Shown here: in pieces, positions 15,971 to 24,477 of the stretch
How positions within the stretch are numbered: the first letter of the stretch is position 1
How the letters are laid out: each line of letters starts with the position of its first letter
From: Butyrivibrio sp. AE3004
Lineage (GTDB): Bacteria > Bacillota > Clostridia > Lachnospirales > Lachnospiraceae
Assembly (NCBI RefSeq): GCF_000703165.1
Contig: NZ_JNLQ01000002.1
Location: forward strand, 744,001-808,000
Reading direction: 5' to 3'
DNA: 64,000 nt
The notes under the pieces: model-generated
What the model was told of the DNA's origin: nothing
Databases searched by the model: none
What the model saw: the letters and a program-made list of their open reading frames with translations, nothing else
Program-made: the position numbers and the translations under genes

Positions 15971-16939
15971 ATGGCAAAAAAAGTTTTAGGGCTTTCATTT
16001 GGAAGAAAGCTTAGCAATACAGATATTATGGTAAAGACAGCACTCATGGAGTGTGAAAAAGAAGGTCTGGAAGTAAAGTTTTTCAGAGTTGATGAAATGG
16101 ATATCAAACCCTGCACAGGATGCATTTCATGTGTTGTAGGAATGACAACAGGCAGAGGAAAGGGTGGATGCCCTCTTAAGGATGATTTCCATATTCTTGA
16201 TGAAGCACTTATGGAAAGCGATGCGGTTATTATAGGAACACCTACTTATGAGTGTTCACCTACCGGAAGATTTAAGACGGTATGTGACAGACTCGGTCCT
16301 TCACATGATATAACCTTCCGTAAGGCTACATACGATGAAGGAAAGGCAGCAGGTAAGAGTGATGACGAGCTTCCGGATGTAAGAAGCTTTAAAAAGAGAG
16401 TCGGTGCTTTTATATCTGTAGGCGGTGCAATGACAAAGAACTGGCTTGCATTCACTCTTCCCACAATGTATCAGATGACTATGTCAGGCGGTATTGATGT
16501 AATCGATGCTCACGAATATTTCGGTGCAATGGCATGCGAACATGTTCTTGGTAATGAGCCTGAGATGGAGAGATCAAGACAGATGGGTAGAAACATTGTT
16601 GAGGCTCTCAAGGCACAGGATGAAGGTGATGAAGTTAAACGCATGAAGTGGCGCGGAGATGAGCAGGGAATCTGCCCTGTATGCCATATGAACATGCTTA
16701 CGGTTTCACCTGACAGAAAATCCATTGAATGTCCTGTATGCGGAATTGCAGGAACATTTAAGATCGGACCTGACGGAGAACTTGATGTTAATTTCTCTGA
16801 GGAAGAACAGAACAGATCAAGACTTCGCTGGGCAGGAAAACTTGAGCACTCTACAGAGATTAAAACCCGTGCTGTAGCACCCGGTCAGATCCCTAATCTT
16901 AAGGAACTTAAACAACCCTATATCGGATACGCTGAATAA
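15971..16939 (+). CDS. Flavodoxin-family NAD(P)H-dependent oxidoreductase with C-terminal zinc ribbon
   Basis: A 322-residue protein. Residues 1-110 are a flavodoxin/NADPH-dependent FMN reductase fold: VLGLSFGRKLSNTD at the phosphate loop, the cysteine cluster CTGCISCVVG (~48-57), and GTPTYECSPTGRFK at the flavin site. Near residues 225-260 two CPVC-type pairs (CPVCHMN and ECPVCGIAG) form a zinc or iron ribbon not usual in simple flavodoxins. It is the third gene of the unit with the deglycosidase-like pair and is followed by a terminator. In known C-glycoside pathways a separate oxidoreductase first makes the 3-keto sugar; whether this protein does so, or reduces the released aglycone, is open. 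Confidence 0.75.
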   Translation: MAKKVLGLSFGRKLSNTDIMVKTALMECEKEGLEVKFFRVDEMDIKPCTGCISCVVGMTTGRGKGGCPLKDDFHILDEALMESDAVIIGTPTYECSPTGRFKTVCDRLGPSHDITFRKATYDEGKAAGKSDDELPDVRSFKKRVGAFISVGGAMTKNWLAFTLPTMYQMTMSGGIDVIDAHEYFGAMACEHVLGNEPEMERSRQMGRNIVEALKAQDEGDEVKRMKWRGDEQGICPVCHMNMLTVSPDRKSIECPVCGIAGTFKIGPDGELDVNFSEEEQNRSRLRWAGKLEHSTEIKTRAVAPGQIPNLKELKQPYIGYAE

Positions 16940-16942
16940 AAA

Positions 16943-16990
16943 AATAGCGCAGTCATTAAATTATTGACCAAATTTAATGATTGCGCTATT
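16943..16990 (+). terminator. Perfectly paired 20-bp hairpin terminator
   Basis: AATAGCGCAGTCATTAAATT pairs with AATTTAATGATTGCGCTATT (one G-T wobble) across an 8-base loop, starting three bases after the stop codon. The tail is AT-rich rather than a pure T run. It separates the deglycosidase-like genes from the ABC importer. Confidence 0.7.
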
Positions 16991-17005
16991 ATAATAAAAG
17001 AACAC

Positions 17006-17027
17006 TTTGACAATTTAAAGTGTCAAA
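17006..17027 (+). promoter_or_regulatory. Inverted-repeat operator candidate before the ABC importer
   Basis: TTTGACA, 8 bases, TGTCAAA form a 7-bp inverted repeat. A TATAAT lies at 16990-16995, so the repeat would cover the start of transcription. The -35 fit is poor. The binding factor is unknown. Confidence 0.4.
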
Positions 17028-17063
17028 TTGTTTTCGACTATTTCTATTAAGAGGAGGAAAAGT

Positions 17064-18227
17064 ATGAAAAAGAAGATTCTTGTCGCAATTCTCAGCGGCG
17101 CTATGATTTTCAGCATGACAGGTTGTGCCCGTACAGCAGGCGGAAACCAGACAGCAGAGGCTCCTGCAGAGGAGAAGGCTGAGGAAGCTCAGACTGAAGA
17201 AGCTGGTGAAGCTACAGAAGCTGAAAGCACAGAGGAAAAAGCAGAAGAGGCCACAGAGGAGAATGCTGAAGAAACAACAGAGGCAGCAGAAGCTTCCGAC
17301 GACCAAACAGAGAAGCCTGAAGAAGGTAAGACTTTCCACGTTGGTGTTATTCAGCTTGTTGAGCATCCTGCACTTGACGCTGCAACAAAGGGCTTTGAGG
17401 AAGGACTTGAGGAAGCACTGTCAGCTGACGGTTATTCAGTAGAGTTCGATTATCAGAACGCTCAGGGTGAGCAGGCTAACTGCGCAACAATCGCAACAAA
17501 ATTTGTTAATGACAAGGACGATCTTATCATGGCTAATGCAACACCCGCACTTCAGGCAGTTGCAGCAGCTACAGGAGATATCCCGGTAATCGGAACATCA
17601 ATCACAGACTACAAGTCAGCAGGCGTTATTAAAGACAACAATGCACCGGGCACTAATGTAACAGGTGCTTCAGACCTTGCTCCCGTTGATGAGCAGATCG
17701 CTCTTCTTCAGAAGCTTGTTCCCGATGCTAAGCAGGTTGGTATTCTTTACTGCTCATCAGAAGCAAACTCCAAGTTCCAGGTAGATCTTGCTGAGGCAGC
17801 ACTTGATGCAGCAGGCATCGCATATAAGGAATACACAGTTGCTGATTCAAACGAAATCCAGTCAGTTGTAACAAATGCTATTTCCAATTGTGATTGCCTG
17901 TATATTCCTACAGACAACACTATCGCAGATAACATGTCTATCGTTAAGAATGCTGCATGGCCTGAAAAGCTTCCCGTAATCTGCGGTGAAGAGAACATGT
18001 GCAAAAACGGTGGTCTTGCTACACTTTCAATCAGCTACTACGATCTTGGTGTAACAGCAGGTAAGCAGGCATACGAAATACTTGTTAACGGCAAGAACCC
18101 TGCAGAGATGCCTATCGAGTTCGTTTCAGAAGGTATTACAAATGAGTATAACCCTGAGACAGCAGCGGCTATTGAGTTTGATGAGAGCCTTCTTGATGGT
18201 CTTGTAGCTATCGAGATGGGTGAATAA
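17064..18227 (+). CDS. ABC transporter substrate-binding lipoprotein (TrpX-like family)
   Basis: A 387-residue lipoprotein with signal peptide and lipobox MTGC (Cys ~21). A long Glu/Ala/Thr-rich tether (~30-85) separates the lipid anchor from the binding domain. The domain starts HVGVIQLVEHPALDAATKGF, which is characteristic of PF04392 (ABC_sub_bind), the family of the tryptophan/tyrosine-type TrpX proteins. It continues with two Rossmann-like lobes (KQVGILYCSSEANS; LPVICGEENMCKNGG). The permease and ATPase genes follow. The substrate may be an aromatic compound or amino acid; the window gives no proof. ATG 17064 follows GAGGAGG. Confidence 0.85.
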   Translation: MKKKILVAILSGAMIFSMTGCARTAGGNQTAEAPAEEKAEEAQTEEAGEATEAESTEEKAEEATEENAEETTEAAEASDDQTEKPEEGKTFHVGVIQLVEHPALDAATKGFEEGLEEALSADGYSVEFDYQNAQGEQANCATIATKFVNDKDDLIMANATPALQAVAAATGDIPVIGTSITDYKSAGVIKDNNAPGTNVTGASDLAPVDEQIALLQKLVPDAKQVGILYCSSEANSKFQVDLAEAALDAAGIAYKEYTVADSNEIQSVVTNAISNCDCLYIPTDNTIADNMSIVKNAAWPEKLPVICGEENMCKNGGLATLSISYYDLGVTAGKQAYEILVNGKNPAEMPIEFVSEGITNEYNPETAAAIEFDESLLDGLVAIEMGE

Positions 18228-18248
18228 TGAATCGAATCCGGATTCATT
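18226..18248 (+). repeat. 8-bp inverted repeat over the stop codon
   Basis: AATGAATC and GATTCATT form a perfect inverted repeat separated by 7 bases. It starts inside the stop codon of the binding-protein gene and may protect the 3' end of that message. Confidence 0.45.
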
Positions 18249-18285
18249 AACAAAGCTTCACAATAATAAAGAATTTAAAAGAGGC

Positions 18286-18315
18286 GAAGGTGCTTACGTA
18301 ACATTGAGCACCTTC
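18286..18315 (+). promoter_or_regulatory. Intercistronic hairpin between binding-protein and permease genes
   Basis: A 9-bp perfect stem, GAAGGTGCT with AGCACCTTC, lies 23 bases before the permease start. It has no T tract. Such hairpins usually stabilise the upstream message so that the binding protein is made in excess. Confidence 0.55.
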
Positions 18316-18337
18316 TTATCTTTGAGAAGGAGTTTTT

Positions 18338-19219
18338 ATGGTTTCATTATTACATGCACTGCCCGGGTCTGTTGCCCAGGGACTTATTTGGGGAATTTTG
18401 GCAATCAGTGTATTTTTAACATTTAAGGTGCTTGATTATGCGGACATGACAGTTGACGGATCGTTTTGTACAGGTGGAGCAACCTGTGTAATGATGATGC
18501 TTGCAGGTCATAATGTATATGTGGCTCTTATCTGTTCATTTATTGCAGGAATGTGTGCCGGCTATATCACAGGCCTTCTGCATACAATGCTTAAGATACC
18601 GCCGATTTTGTCAGGTATACTTACTCAGCTTGGTTTGTATTCGGTTAACCTTGCTATTATGGGAAAATCCAACCAGGCTATAAGCGTTGACCAGTATGCT
18701 TTGATTGTCAGCCTTCGTTTTATTAATTACTCAATACTTATGAGTGTGATCATTGTGGCTATAATAATCTTCCTTCTGTACATGTTTTTCGGAAGCGAGA
18801 TCGGATCTGCAATTCGTGCTACGGGTTGTAATCAGAACATGGCCAGAGCACAGGGCATTAACACCGGAAGATGCATAAGAATAGGTCTTATTGTCAGCAA
18901 TGGTCTTACAGCTTTCGCAGGCGGACTTTACGCACAGTATCAGGGAAATGCTGATGTAAATGCCGGACGTGGCGCAATCGTAATCGGACTCGCCGCCGTA
19001 ATAATCGGTGAGGTAATATTCGGTTCAAGACTTAATTTTGCAGTAAGAATGGGAGTATCGGTTGTAGGAGCAATCATTTATTACATCGTTATAGCAGTAG
19101 TTCTTCAGCTCGGACTTCCTTCAACATACCTCAAACTCTTAAGTGCGGTACTCGTTGCGGTATTCCTTGGAATCCCGGCTATTCAGGGATATCTCGGAAT
19201 AAAAGTAAAGCAGAGATAA
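18338..19219 (+). CDS. ABC transporter permease
   Basis: A 293-residue membrane protein with about eight hydrophobic segments. It resembles the BPD_transp_2 (branched-chain amino acid / sugar type) permeases that accompany TrpX-like binding proteins: it begins GSVAQGLIWGILAISVFLTF, contains DMTVDGSFCTGGATC early, and has the coupling loop RATGCNQNMARAQGI near residue 165-180, where the ATPase docks. GAAGGAG lies 6 bases before ATG 18338. It lies between the binding-protein and ATPase genes, giving a complete importer. Confidence 0.88.
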   Translation: MVSLLHALPGSVAQGLIWGILAISVFLTFKVLDYADMTVDGSFCTGGATCVMMMLAGHNVYVALICSFIAGMCAGYITGLLHTMLKIPPILSGILTQLGLYSVNLAIMGKSNQAISVDQYALIVSLRFINYSILMSVIIVAIIIFLLYMFFGSEIGSAIRATGCNQNMARAQGINTGRCIRIGLIVSNGLTAFAGGLYAQYQGNADVNAGRGAIVIGLAAVIIGEVIFGSRLNFAVRMGVSVVGAIIYYIVIAVVLQLGLPSTYLKLLSAVLVAVFLGIPAIQGYLGIKVKQR

Positions 19220-19249
19220 ATAAACTTTGAGCATAATGAGGTAAATGAT

Positions 19250-20041
19250 ATGTTAGAGATAAAGAACCTGGTAAAAATATTCAATAAAGGTACAATCAAC
19301 GAGAGAACAGCCCTTAATGGTGTTAATCTCACACTGAATGACGGAGACTTCGTTACGGTTATAGGTGGTAACGGAGCCGGAAAATCAACAATTCTTAATG
19401 CAGTTGCAGGTGTATGGCCTGTGGATGCGGGAAGCATTGTTCTTAACGGACATGATATAACAAAGCTTCCGGAATATAAGAGAGCAAAATATATCGGTAG
19501 AGTTTTCCAGGATCCCATGATGGGAACAGCAGCTACCATGCAGATAGAAGAAAACCTTGCGCTTGCCGCAAGAAGAGGACAAAGCAGAGGGTTAAAGAGC
19601 GGGATTAACGCCGGCGAGAGAGCTCAGTATAAAGAACTTCTTAAGTCTCTTGATCTTGGACTTGAGGATCGCCTTACCAGTAAGGTAGGACTTCTCTCCG
19701 GTGGACAGAGACAGGCAGTAACACTTCTTATGGCATCACTGAAAAAACCCGATCTGCTCCTTCTGGACGAGCATACAGCTGCTCTTGATCCCAAGACAGC
19801 CAAGAAGGTGCTTGAGATTTCCGAAAACATCATCAAGGAGCACAACCTTACGGCTCTTATGGTTACTCATAACATGAAGGATGCTATTGCTCACGGCAAC
19901 AGACTTATCATGATGAGTGAAGGAAAAATCATATATGATGTATCCGGCGAGGAAAAGAAAAACCTCAAGGTATCGGACCTCCTCCAGAAATTTGAGGAAG
20001 CCGGCAACGATGAGGTAAATGACTCAATGGTATTATCATAA
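19250..20041 (+). CDS. ABC transporter ATP-binding protein
   Basis: A 263-residue ATPase of the importer. Walker A is GGNGAGKST (~43-51), Q-loop is in VFQDPMMGT, the signature is LLSGGQRQAV, Walker B is LLLLDEHTAALD and the H-loop is VTHNMKDA. The Walker B is followed by His rather than Pro (DEHTAALD), as in the TrpZ-type ATPases. It is the last gene of the unit, 30 bases after the permease, and a strong hairpin follows. Confidence 0.92.
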   Translation: MLEIKNLVKIFNKGTINERTALNGVNLTLNDGDFVTVIGGNGAGKSTILNAVAGVWPVDAGSIVLNGHDITKLPEYKRAKYIGRVFQDPMMGTAATMQIEENLALAARRGQSRGLKSGINAGERAQYKELLKSLDLGLEDRLTSKVGLLSGGQRQAVTLLMASLKKPDLLLLDEHTAALDPKTAKKVLEISENIIKEHNLTALMVTHNMKDAIAHGNRLIMMSEGKIIYDVSGEEKKNLKVSDLLQKFEEAGNDEVNDSMVLS

Positions 20042-20061
20042 AAATTATAAAATATAAATAT

Positions 20062-20122
20062 AAGCCCCACATATTCCGGAAATTTATGTGCTTGCACATG
20101 ATTTTAGGAATATGTGGGGCTT
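20062..20122. terminator. Bidirectional terminator
   Basis: A 16-bp perfect outer stem (AAGCCCCACATATTCC with GGAATATGTGGGGCTT) encloses a small inner hairpin, ATGTG-CTTG-CACAT. It lies between converging genes, the ATPase and the HPt gene. Confidence 0.75.
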
Positions 20123-20179
20123 ATTTGATCTTCAGTAATGACTATAAGAAAAAACCTTTTGTCAGTCCTGACGATAAAC

Positions 20180-20527
20180 TTATTTAATTGCTTCTTTCAA
20201 GGAAGAATGAAGTTTTTCAGCCCGTTCATAATTGTAGGATAAAGACGGACGTACGTCATTTCTCAGATCATCAGTTACTTCACATAAAGCATTGTATAGA
20301 GGAGTCAGAGATAAGTCAGCACATGATCCCTTCATTCTGTGAGATACCACAAAGGCTTCCTTATATTTCTTTTCTGAGATAAGACGAGAAAGTTCTTCCC
20401 AGTCATTATTTGTCAGAAACATGTCTATCAGATTCAGGTAAAAATCCGTATCACCAAGCATCCTTTTAACGGCGGAGGATGCATCTGCGCCCCAATTATT
20501 CAGAGCTTCTATTTTGTTATCATTCAT
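20180..20527 (-). CDS. HPt (histidine phosphotransfer) domain protein
   Basis: A 115-residue helical protein. The phosphoacceptor motif is SHRMKGSCADLSL with His63, matching the H-x-L-K-G-x pattern of HPt domains. The protein contains little beyond the domain. It lies 57 bases downstream of the large hybrid kinase on the same strand, so it is the likely relay partner of that protein's receiver domain, or of the orphan receiver at 24478-25659. The start codon is preceded by GGAGGAAACACAC. Confidence 0.85.
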   Translation of the reverse strand: MNDNKIEALNNWGADASSAVKRMLGDTDFYLNLIDMFLTNNDWEELSRLISEKKYKEAFVVSHRMKGSCADLSLTPLYNALCEVTDDLRNDVRPSLSYNYERAEKLHSSLKEAIK

Positions 20528-20584
20528 GTGTGTTTCCTCCGTAATGTATTTAATGTGCCGGTTTTTTGTAAAGTATAGGATACT

Positions 20585-23500
20585 TTATGCTTCATCAAGT
20601 TGCTTTTGTATTACCGAAGCAAGATATGAAAACAGTTTGTCCTGATCGATGGGCTTTTCAAGGACCTTATCCATACCTGCTAGTTCGCATCTATGGGTGA
20701 CATCATTGGCAATGTCGGCAGTAAGGGCAATGATCGGTATTGTAACAGCATCCGGAGTATTAATTGAGCGAATATCCTTACTTGCATCAAGGCCGCTCTT
20801 TACAGGCATCATAAGATCCATAAGTATGGCCTGGTAATGGTAAGGTCCGCGATTCTTAAACATGTCAACTGCTTCCTGACCATCTCTTGCTACTTCAGCA
20901 TGGATGCCCTTTCTCTTAAGGAGCTTTATGATAACTTCAGCATTTATTGTATTATCCTCCGCGAGCAGCACATTCTTTCCGTATAAAATATGATCCTCAT
21001 ATTTTTCGGAGCGCTGTGTATGAAGAGCAATCTGTTCATCAGTTGCGATAGGATAGGAAAGTATTACAACAAATTCCGTACCTTTACCGGGTTCACTCGT
21101 ACAGGTAATGGTTCCTCCCATAAGCTCAATCAGGCTCTTGCAAATGAAAAGACCGAGCCCGGAGCCTTCTCTGTAGATATCATCAGATTCCCTGTATTGC
21201 TCGAAAGGAAGGAACATTTTTTTCTGGAAAGCTTCGCTGATGCCGATTCCGGTATCTCTTATTATGTAGGTGTGAATAGCATCAGTATCCGTGTAGGTGA
21301 TATTTGCCGTAAAAAATATATCACCACCGTTTGGCGTGAATTTTATACTGTTGGAAAGGATATTTAACAATGATCTTTCCACATGCTTTGTGTCCATAAG
21401 GACATACTTATCTTTTGAACCTTTAATGGTGGAGTTAAAGTGGAGACCTGCACCTCTTGCCTGTTCGGCAGCTATTGTGGAAACGGATTCCAGTATTGAT
21501 TCCTCTTTCACTGCAGAGCTGACCGAAACAATCTTACCTGCATTTATGCGGCTTGTTTCAAGTATTTCTTCTATAAGAGCAAGAAGATATTTGCTTGAGG
21601 TAAGGATTTTAGCAAGGTTATCCTTTATGGTATCCGATACGTTTTCTTCCTGAAGTGAAAGCTGTGTCAGTCCGAAAATAGCTGTCAAAGGTGTTCTCAT
21701 ATCGTGGGACATCTGAGATAAGAAGGATTCCTTTTCGCGACTGGATTGAACTGCAGAACGAAGAGCTTTTGCCATTTCATCTATCTGCTCCTGATCGTCA
21801 ACCTGCTTTGTGGTATCTACAAAGGTAAGAACCAGTCCCTTCAATTCACGCTTTCTGGTGCGGCTGCCATCCTCTAAGTCATCCGTGACACCGATTTCAT
21901 GATAAGGTGCGATTCTGATAAGATAGGTTTTTCCTGCAACGGATGCGCATCTTTTTTCAACAGGAGTCATGGTGTCCAGTACATTTTTGCAAAGTGCGAT
22001 CAGGTCTATTGTTGCAAAATTAAAGCTGATATAGCGCAGAGACCTTCCCACATCCTGATCGGCAATACTAAACTCCGAAGAAATATATTCGGTATATTTT
22101 CTGATATTAAGATCCTTATCTACCATCAGGATACCAACAAGCGTAGAAGACAGGAAGTTTGCCATATCGTTGTTGGCAACTGCCAGCTCTGTAACCTTTG
22201 ACTGATATTCTGAGTTGACCGTATAAAGCTCTTCGTTTACTGACTGCAGCTCTTCGTTACTTGACTGTAATTCCTCATTTGCCGTAAGAAGCTCCTCATT
22301 GGCAGCCTGGAGCTCCGCATTCGTAGATTCAAGCTCAGTAACAGTCTGACGAAGCGAATTCTTGGTCATCTTGAGCTCGTGTTCCAGATCTGAGATACGA
22401 TGTGTAGCGGCAATATCAACCTGATACTCTTCCATGTCGATATTGAAATCCTGTCTGCCTCTGATAAATGAGATGGCAGTAAAGTCAGTGTCCAGGCCAT
22501 GGCTGTCATTTATAGGCTGGGCAACGATGGAAACGAATTCACCTTTACCGTTTACTTCAACCGGAATATCTGTGTAGGCTTTACGGCATTTTTCCAGCCT
22601 GGCTTCCTTAAGTGCTGTAGATAGAGCTATCTTAAGATCGTTTCGTATAAGCTGGAAGATATCCAGTGTAACCTGTCCTGTAGGAAGAGAGATGATCTTT
22701 GAACAGTCACCGTAGCTTCGTACAAGTTCATTTTTTTCATTTATCAGCACGGTAGCCGGCATAAGGGATTCAAGAACGGATGTATCGAGCTCATGAGGCT
22801 TATAGTGCGTAGTTTCCTCGTCATCAAAGTATCCGGAAACACTGATGGGATCAATAGGTGTTTCTATGTTGTTCATAGAATAAGCGAGCTGTTCATGGGA
22901 AGGAGCATTACCTTCCGCATAGTGTATGAAAATTTTTTCATCGGCACATACAACCCTGAATACGTCTGAATAGTCTATAACAGATTCGGAACGACCAAGG
23001 AAAAGATAGCCTCTGTCTGAAAGTGCCATGTGGAAAATGGCGAAAAGGTTGCGCTGAAGAACTGTCTGGAAGTAAATAAGGACATTTCTGCAGCATATTA
23101 AATCCAGTTTTCCGAAAGGGGGATCCTGGAATACATTGTGCTGAGCAAAGATTATCATTTTTCTTATGTCATGATGAATGACATATTTGTTGCCTTTTCT
23201 CGTAAAATACTTGGAAAGTCTGGCAACGGAGACATCTTCAATAATATTGTTGCCGTAAACACCTCTGACTGCTGTTCCGATGGAGTCAGGGTCAAGGTCT
23301 GTGGCGAATATCTTTATACCGCGGTGAACTGACAGCTCCTCCATGGCCTCTGCAAATAAAATTGCTATGGAATAGGCTTCTTCACCCGTTGAGCAGCCTG
23401 CAACCCATACACGAAGTTCATCATCAGGGTGCGACTCGGTAACCAGCTTTTTTACAACTGTTTCCTTTAATACATCAAAATAATCTGGATCCCTGAAAAA

Positions 23501-24337
23501 TGAAGTCACACCGATAAGCACTTCTTTGGCGAGGAGTTTTGCTTCTTCCGGATTATTGGACATGTAATTTACATATTCACGAAGATTTCTATTATGCGTT
23601 ACAACAAGTCTTCGCTCAATTCTTCTTAAGATTGTAGTCTGCTTGTAATAGGAATAGTTAATATTGGTGACATTCTTAAGAATTGAAAATATTTTTGCAA
23701 GCAGGTCATCATCAGTTGTACCAATCTGAGCTTCTGCATCGATCATTGACTTTGAAATATGAGAAAGCTCCCTGGCTATTGAATCGGGCTTGAGCATAAG
23801 GTCAACAAAGCCGGTTGTGATGGCATTTCTTGGCATACCGTCAAATTTAGCAGACTCCGGAGACTGGACAATTATCATACCATTGTTCTCTTTTATGGCT
23901 CTGATACCATTTGTGCCATCTGAACCTGTTCCTGAAAGAATAACGGCAACCGCTCGGTTTTCATAAGCATAGGCAAGAGAACGGAAGAAAATATCGATAG
24001 GATGATTTATTTCCTGAGAGTTTTGTTCCTTGAGTTTAAGTTCGTTGTTCTGAATTTCAATATTATATTTTGGAGGAATCATATAGATGTGATTTCTCTC
24101 GATAGGCATGCCATCCTCGATTTCGGTTATAGGCATGGTGTTATATTTGCCGAGGATATCCACAAGCATACTCTTATGATTGGGGGCTAGATGTTGAATT
24201 ATAACAAAGGCCATTCCCGTATTTGACGGAAGAAAAGTCAGGAATTGCTGAAGTGCTTCAAGGCCTCCTGCTGATGCTCCTATACCTACGACACATTGTG
24301 GTTGTATGCTTACTGACATGTCCTGATGATTGTACAT
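20585..24337 (-). CDS. CheB-CheR-PAS-histidine kinase-receiver hybrid
   Basis: A 1250-residue fusion. CheB methylesterase (~10-185) keeps its triad: Ser in GIGASAGG, His in QHLAPNHKS, Asp in GTGSDGTNG. CheR methyltransferase (~210-480) has VWVAGCSTGEEAYSIA and DLICCRNVLIYF. A PAS-like region precedes a coiled coil (~675-735) made of repeats such as NEELQSSNEELQ. A second PAS leads to HisKA (QMSHDMRTPLTAIFG), HATPase (NSIKFTPNGG, DTGIGIS, GSGLGLFICK) and a receiver (LLAEDNTINAEV; LMDLMMPVKSG). All catalytic residues are intact. No chemoreceptor is near. ATG 24337 has AGAGG 8 bases upstream; two upstream ATGs are less well placed. Confidence 0.92.
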   Translation of the reverse strand: MYNHQDMSVSIQPQCVVGIGASAGGLEALQQFLTFLPSNTGMAFVIIQHLAPNHKSMLVDILGKYNTMPITEIEDGMPIERNHIYMIPPKYNIEIQNNELKLKEQNSQEINHPIDIFFRSLAYAYENRAVAVILSGTGSDGTNGIRAIKENNGMIIVQSPESAKFDGMPRNAITTGFVDLMLKPDSIARELSHISKSMIDAEAQIGTTDDDLLAKIFSILKNVTNINYSYYKQTTILRRIERRLVVTHNRNLREYVNYMSNNPEEAKLLAKEVLIGVTSFFRDPDYFDVLKETVVKKLVTESHPDDELRVWVAGCSTGEEAYSIAILFAEAMEELSVHRGIKIFATDLDPDSIGTAVRGVYGNNIIEDVSVARLSKYFTRKGNKYVIHHDIRKMIIFAQHNVFQDPPFGKLDLICCRNVLIYFQTVLQRNLFAIFHMALSDRGYLFLGRSESVIDYSDVFRVVCADEKIFIHYAEGNAPSHEQLAYSMNNIETPIDPISVSGYFDDEETTHYKPHELDTSVLESLMPATVLINEKNELVRSYGDCSKIISLPTGQVTLDIFQLIRNDLKIALSTALKEARLEKCRKAYTDIPVEVNGKGEFVSIVAQPINDSHGLDTDFTAISFIRGRQDFNIDMEEYQVDIAATHRISDLEHELKMTKNSLRQTVTELESTNAELQAANEELLTANEELQSSNEELQSVNEELYTVNSEYQSKVTELAVANNDMANFLSSTLVGILMVDKDLNIRKYTEYISSEFSIADQDVGRSLRYISFNFATIDLIALCKNVLDTMTPVEKRCASVAGKTYLIRIAPYHEIGVTDDLEDGSRTRKRELKGLVLTFVDTTKQVDDQEQIDEMAKALRSAVQSSREKESFLSQMSHDMRTPLTAIFGLTQLSLQEENVSDTIKDNLAKILTSSKYLLALIEEILETSRINAGKIVSVSSAVKEESILESVSTIAAEQARGAGLHFNSTIKGSKDKYVLMDTKHVERSLLNILSNSIKFTPNGGDIFFTANITYTDTDAIHTYIIRDTGIGISEAFQKKMFLPFEQYRESDDIYREGSGLGLFICKSLIELMGGTITCTSEPGKGTEFVVILSYPIATDEQIALHTQRSEKYEDHILYGKNVLLAEDNTINAEVIIKLLKRKGIHAEVARDGQEAVDMFKNRGPYHYQAILMDLMMPVKSGLDASKDIRSINTPDAVTIPIIALTADIANDVTHRCELAGMDKVLEKPIDQDKLFSYLASVIQKQLDEA

Positions 24338-24477
24338 AAACATTTCCTCTTTAATTGTATTTGTGTTTGGCATCTCAGAAAGATGTCAAATTATTTAATT
24401 TATATTTAATGGTAATAATATATACGATATGCTATTATTATCTCATATTTTAGACAATTTTCTAGAGGGGAAAAGAA

